Shown here in pieces: positions 5,245 through 5,283 of a stretch of 5,283 bases of DNA. The first letter of the stretch is position 1. Every line of letters begins with the position of its first letter. Both the position numbers and the translations under genes were made by a program. The stretch is from Oscillospiraceae bacterium UBA6370 (lineage in GTDB: Bacteria > Bacillota > Clostridia > Oscillospirales > Oscillospiraceae): contig DJRC01000087.1 in the NCBI GenBank assembly GCA_002437735.1, positions 18,438-23,720 on the forward strand, written 5' to 3'. The notes beneath the pieces were generated by a model that saw only the letters and a program-made list of their open reading frames with translations, made no database searches and had not been told where the DNA came from.

Positions 5245-5283
5245 TGAGGAAAAAGCGTCTGCCGGATATGCGTCGGGTAATAT

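Noticed and set aside
5227..5283. Possible start of a divergent plus-strand gene (ATG at 5227 or 5245)
   Set aside because: The frame is open to the window edge but only 19 codons are visible, there is no convincing ribosome site, and the residues do not resemble a known regulator start. It also overlaps the dyad at 5229-5244.
5179..5283. Tail of an upstream minus-strand gene
   Set aside because: All three minus frames stay open from the edge to about 5180-5195, so none stands out, and none of the short peptides has recognisable features.

Overview
All four genes in this window lie on the minus strand. The DNA is GC-rich in coding regions with AT-rich intergenic gaps. Every gene has a strong AGGAGG-type ribosome binding site or a recognisable weaker one, and one gene starts with TTG. 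Both visible promoters look like vegetative sigma-A promoters. The protein families (an AlgI-type acyltransferase paired with a DHHW-family SGNH protein, a MepA-like MATE transporter and a Bacillus/Clostridia-type SDR mannonate oxidoreductase) point to a GC-rich member of the Clostridia, probably an anaerobic gut bacterium of the Oscillospiraceae/Ruminococcaceae type. This is inferred from gene style; no rRNA or other marker gene is present.

Reading in the direction of transcription (high to low coordinates), 5283-5080 is an AT-rich leader. It holds a good promoter (5126-5153), a GC-rich dyad at the expected transcription start (5105-5121) and a further inverted repeat upstream (5229-5244). 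Next comes an SDR oxidoreductase (5079-4222), best matched to D-mannonate oxidoreductase/fructuronate reductase of hexuronate catabolism. The 232-base gap after it holds a long hairpin just past the stop (4216-4175), a perfect 18-base inverted repeat built around two copies of a 12-base palindrome (4146-4099), and an extended -10 promoter (4070-4042). The rest is a three-gene unit: an AlgI-like membrane O-acyltransferase (3989-2571), a membrane-anchored DHHW/AlgX-like SGNH protein (2556-1369) and a MATE transporter (1331-3). The gaps inside this unit are 14 and 37 bases, so it is probably one operon.

The AlgI and DHHW proteins form the standard two-part machine for acylating (usually O-acetylating) an exported polysaccharide. 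The membrane protein carries the acyl group across the membrane and the SGNH protein places it on the glycan outside. The target polymer is not encoded here. The MATE protein is either a drug/cation exporter that shares the transcript or, speculatively, a functional partner. The SDR gene is a separate transcription unit and need not be related.

I see no RNA gene, CRISPR array, insertion sequence, phage gene or att site. The genes belong to known families. The most interesting points are the altered DHHW motif (DNHY), the three-gene layout, and the unusual palindromic structures in the two intergenic regions. I found no convincing evidence of a wholly new system.
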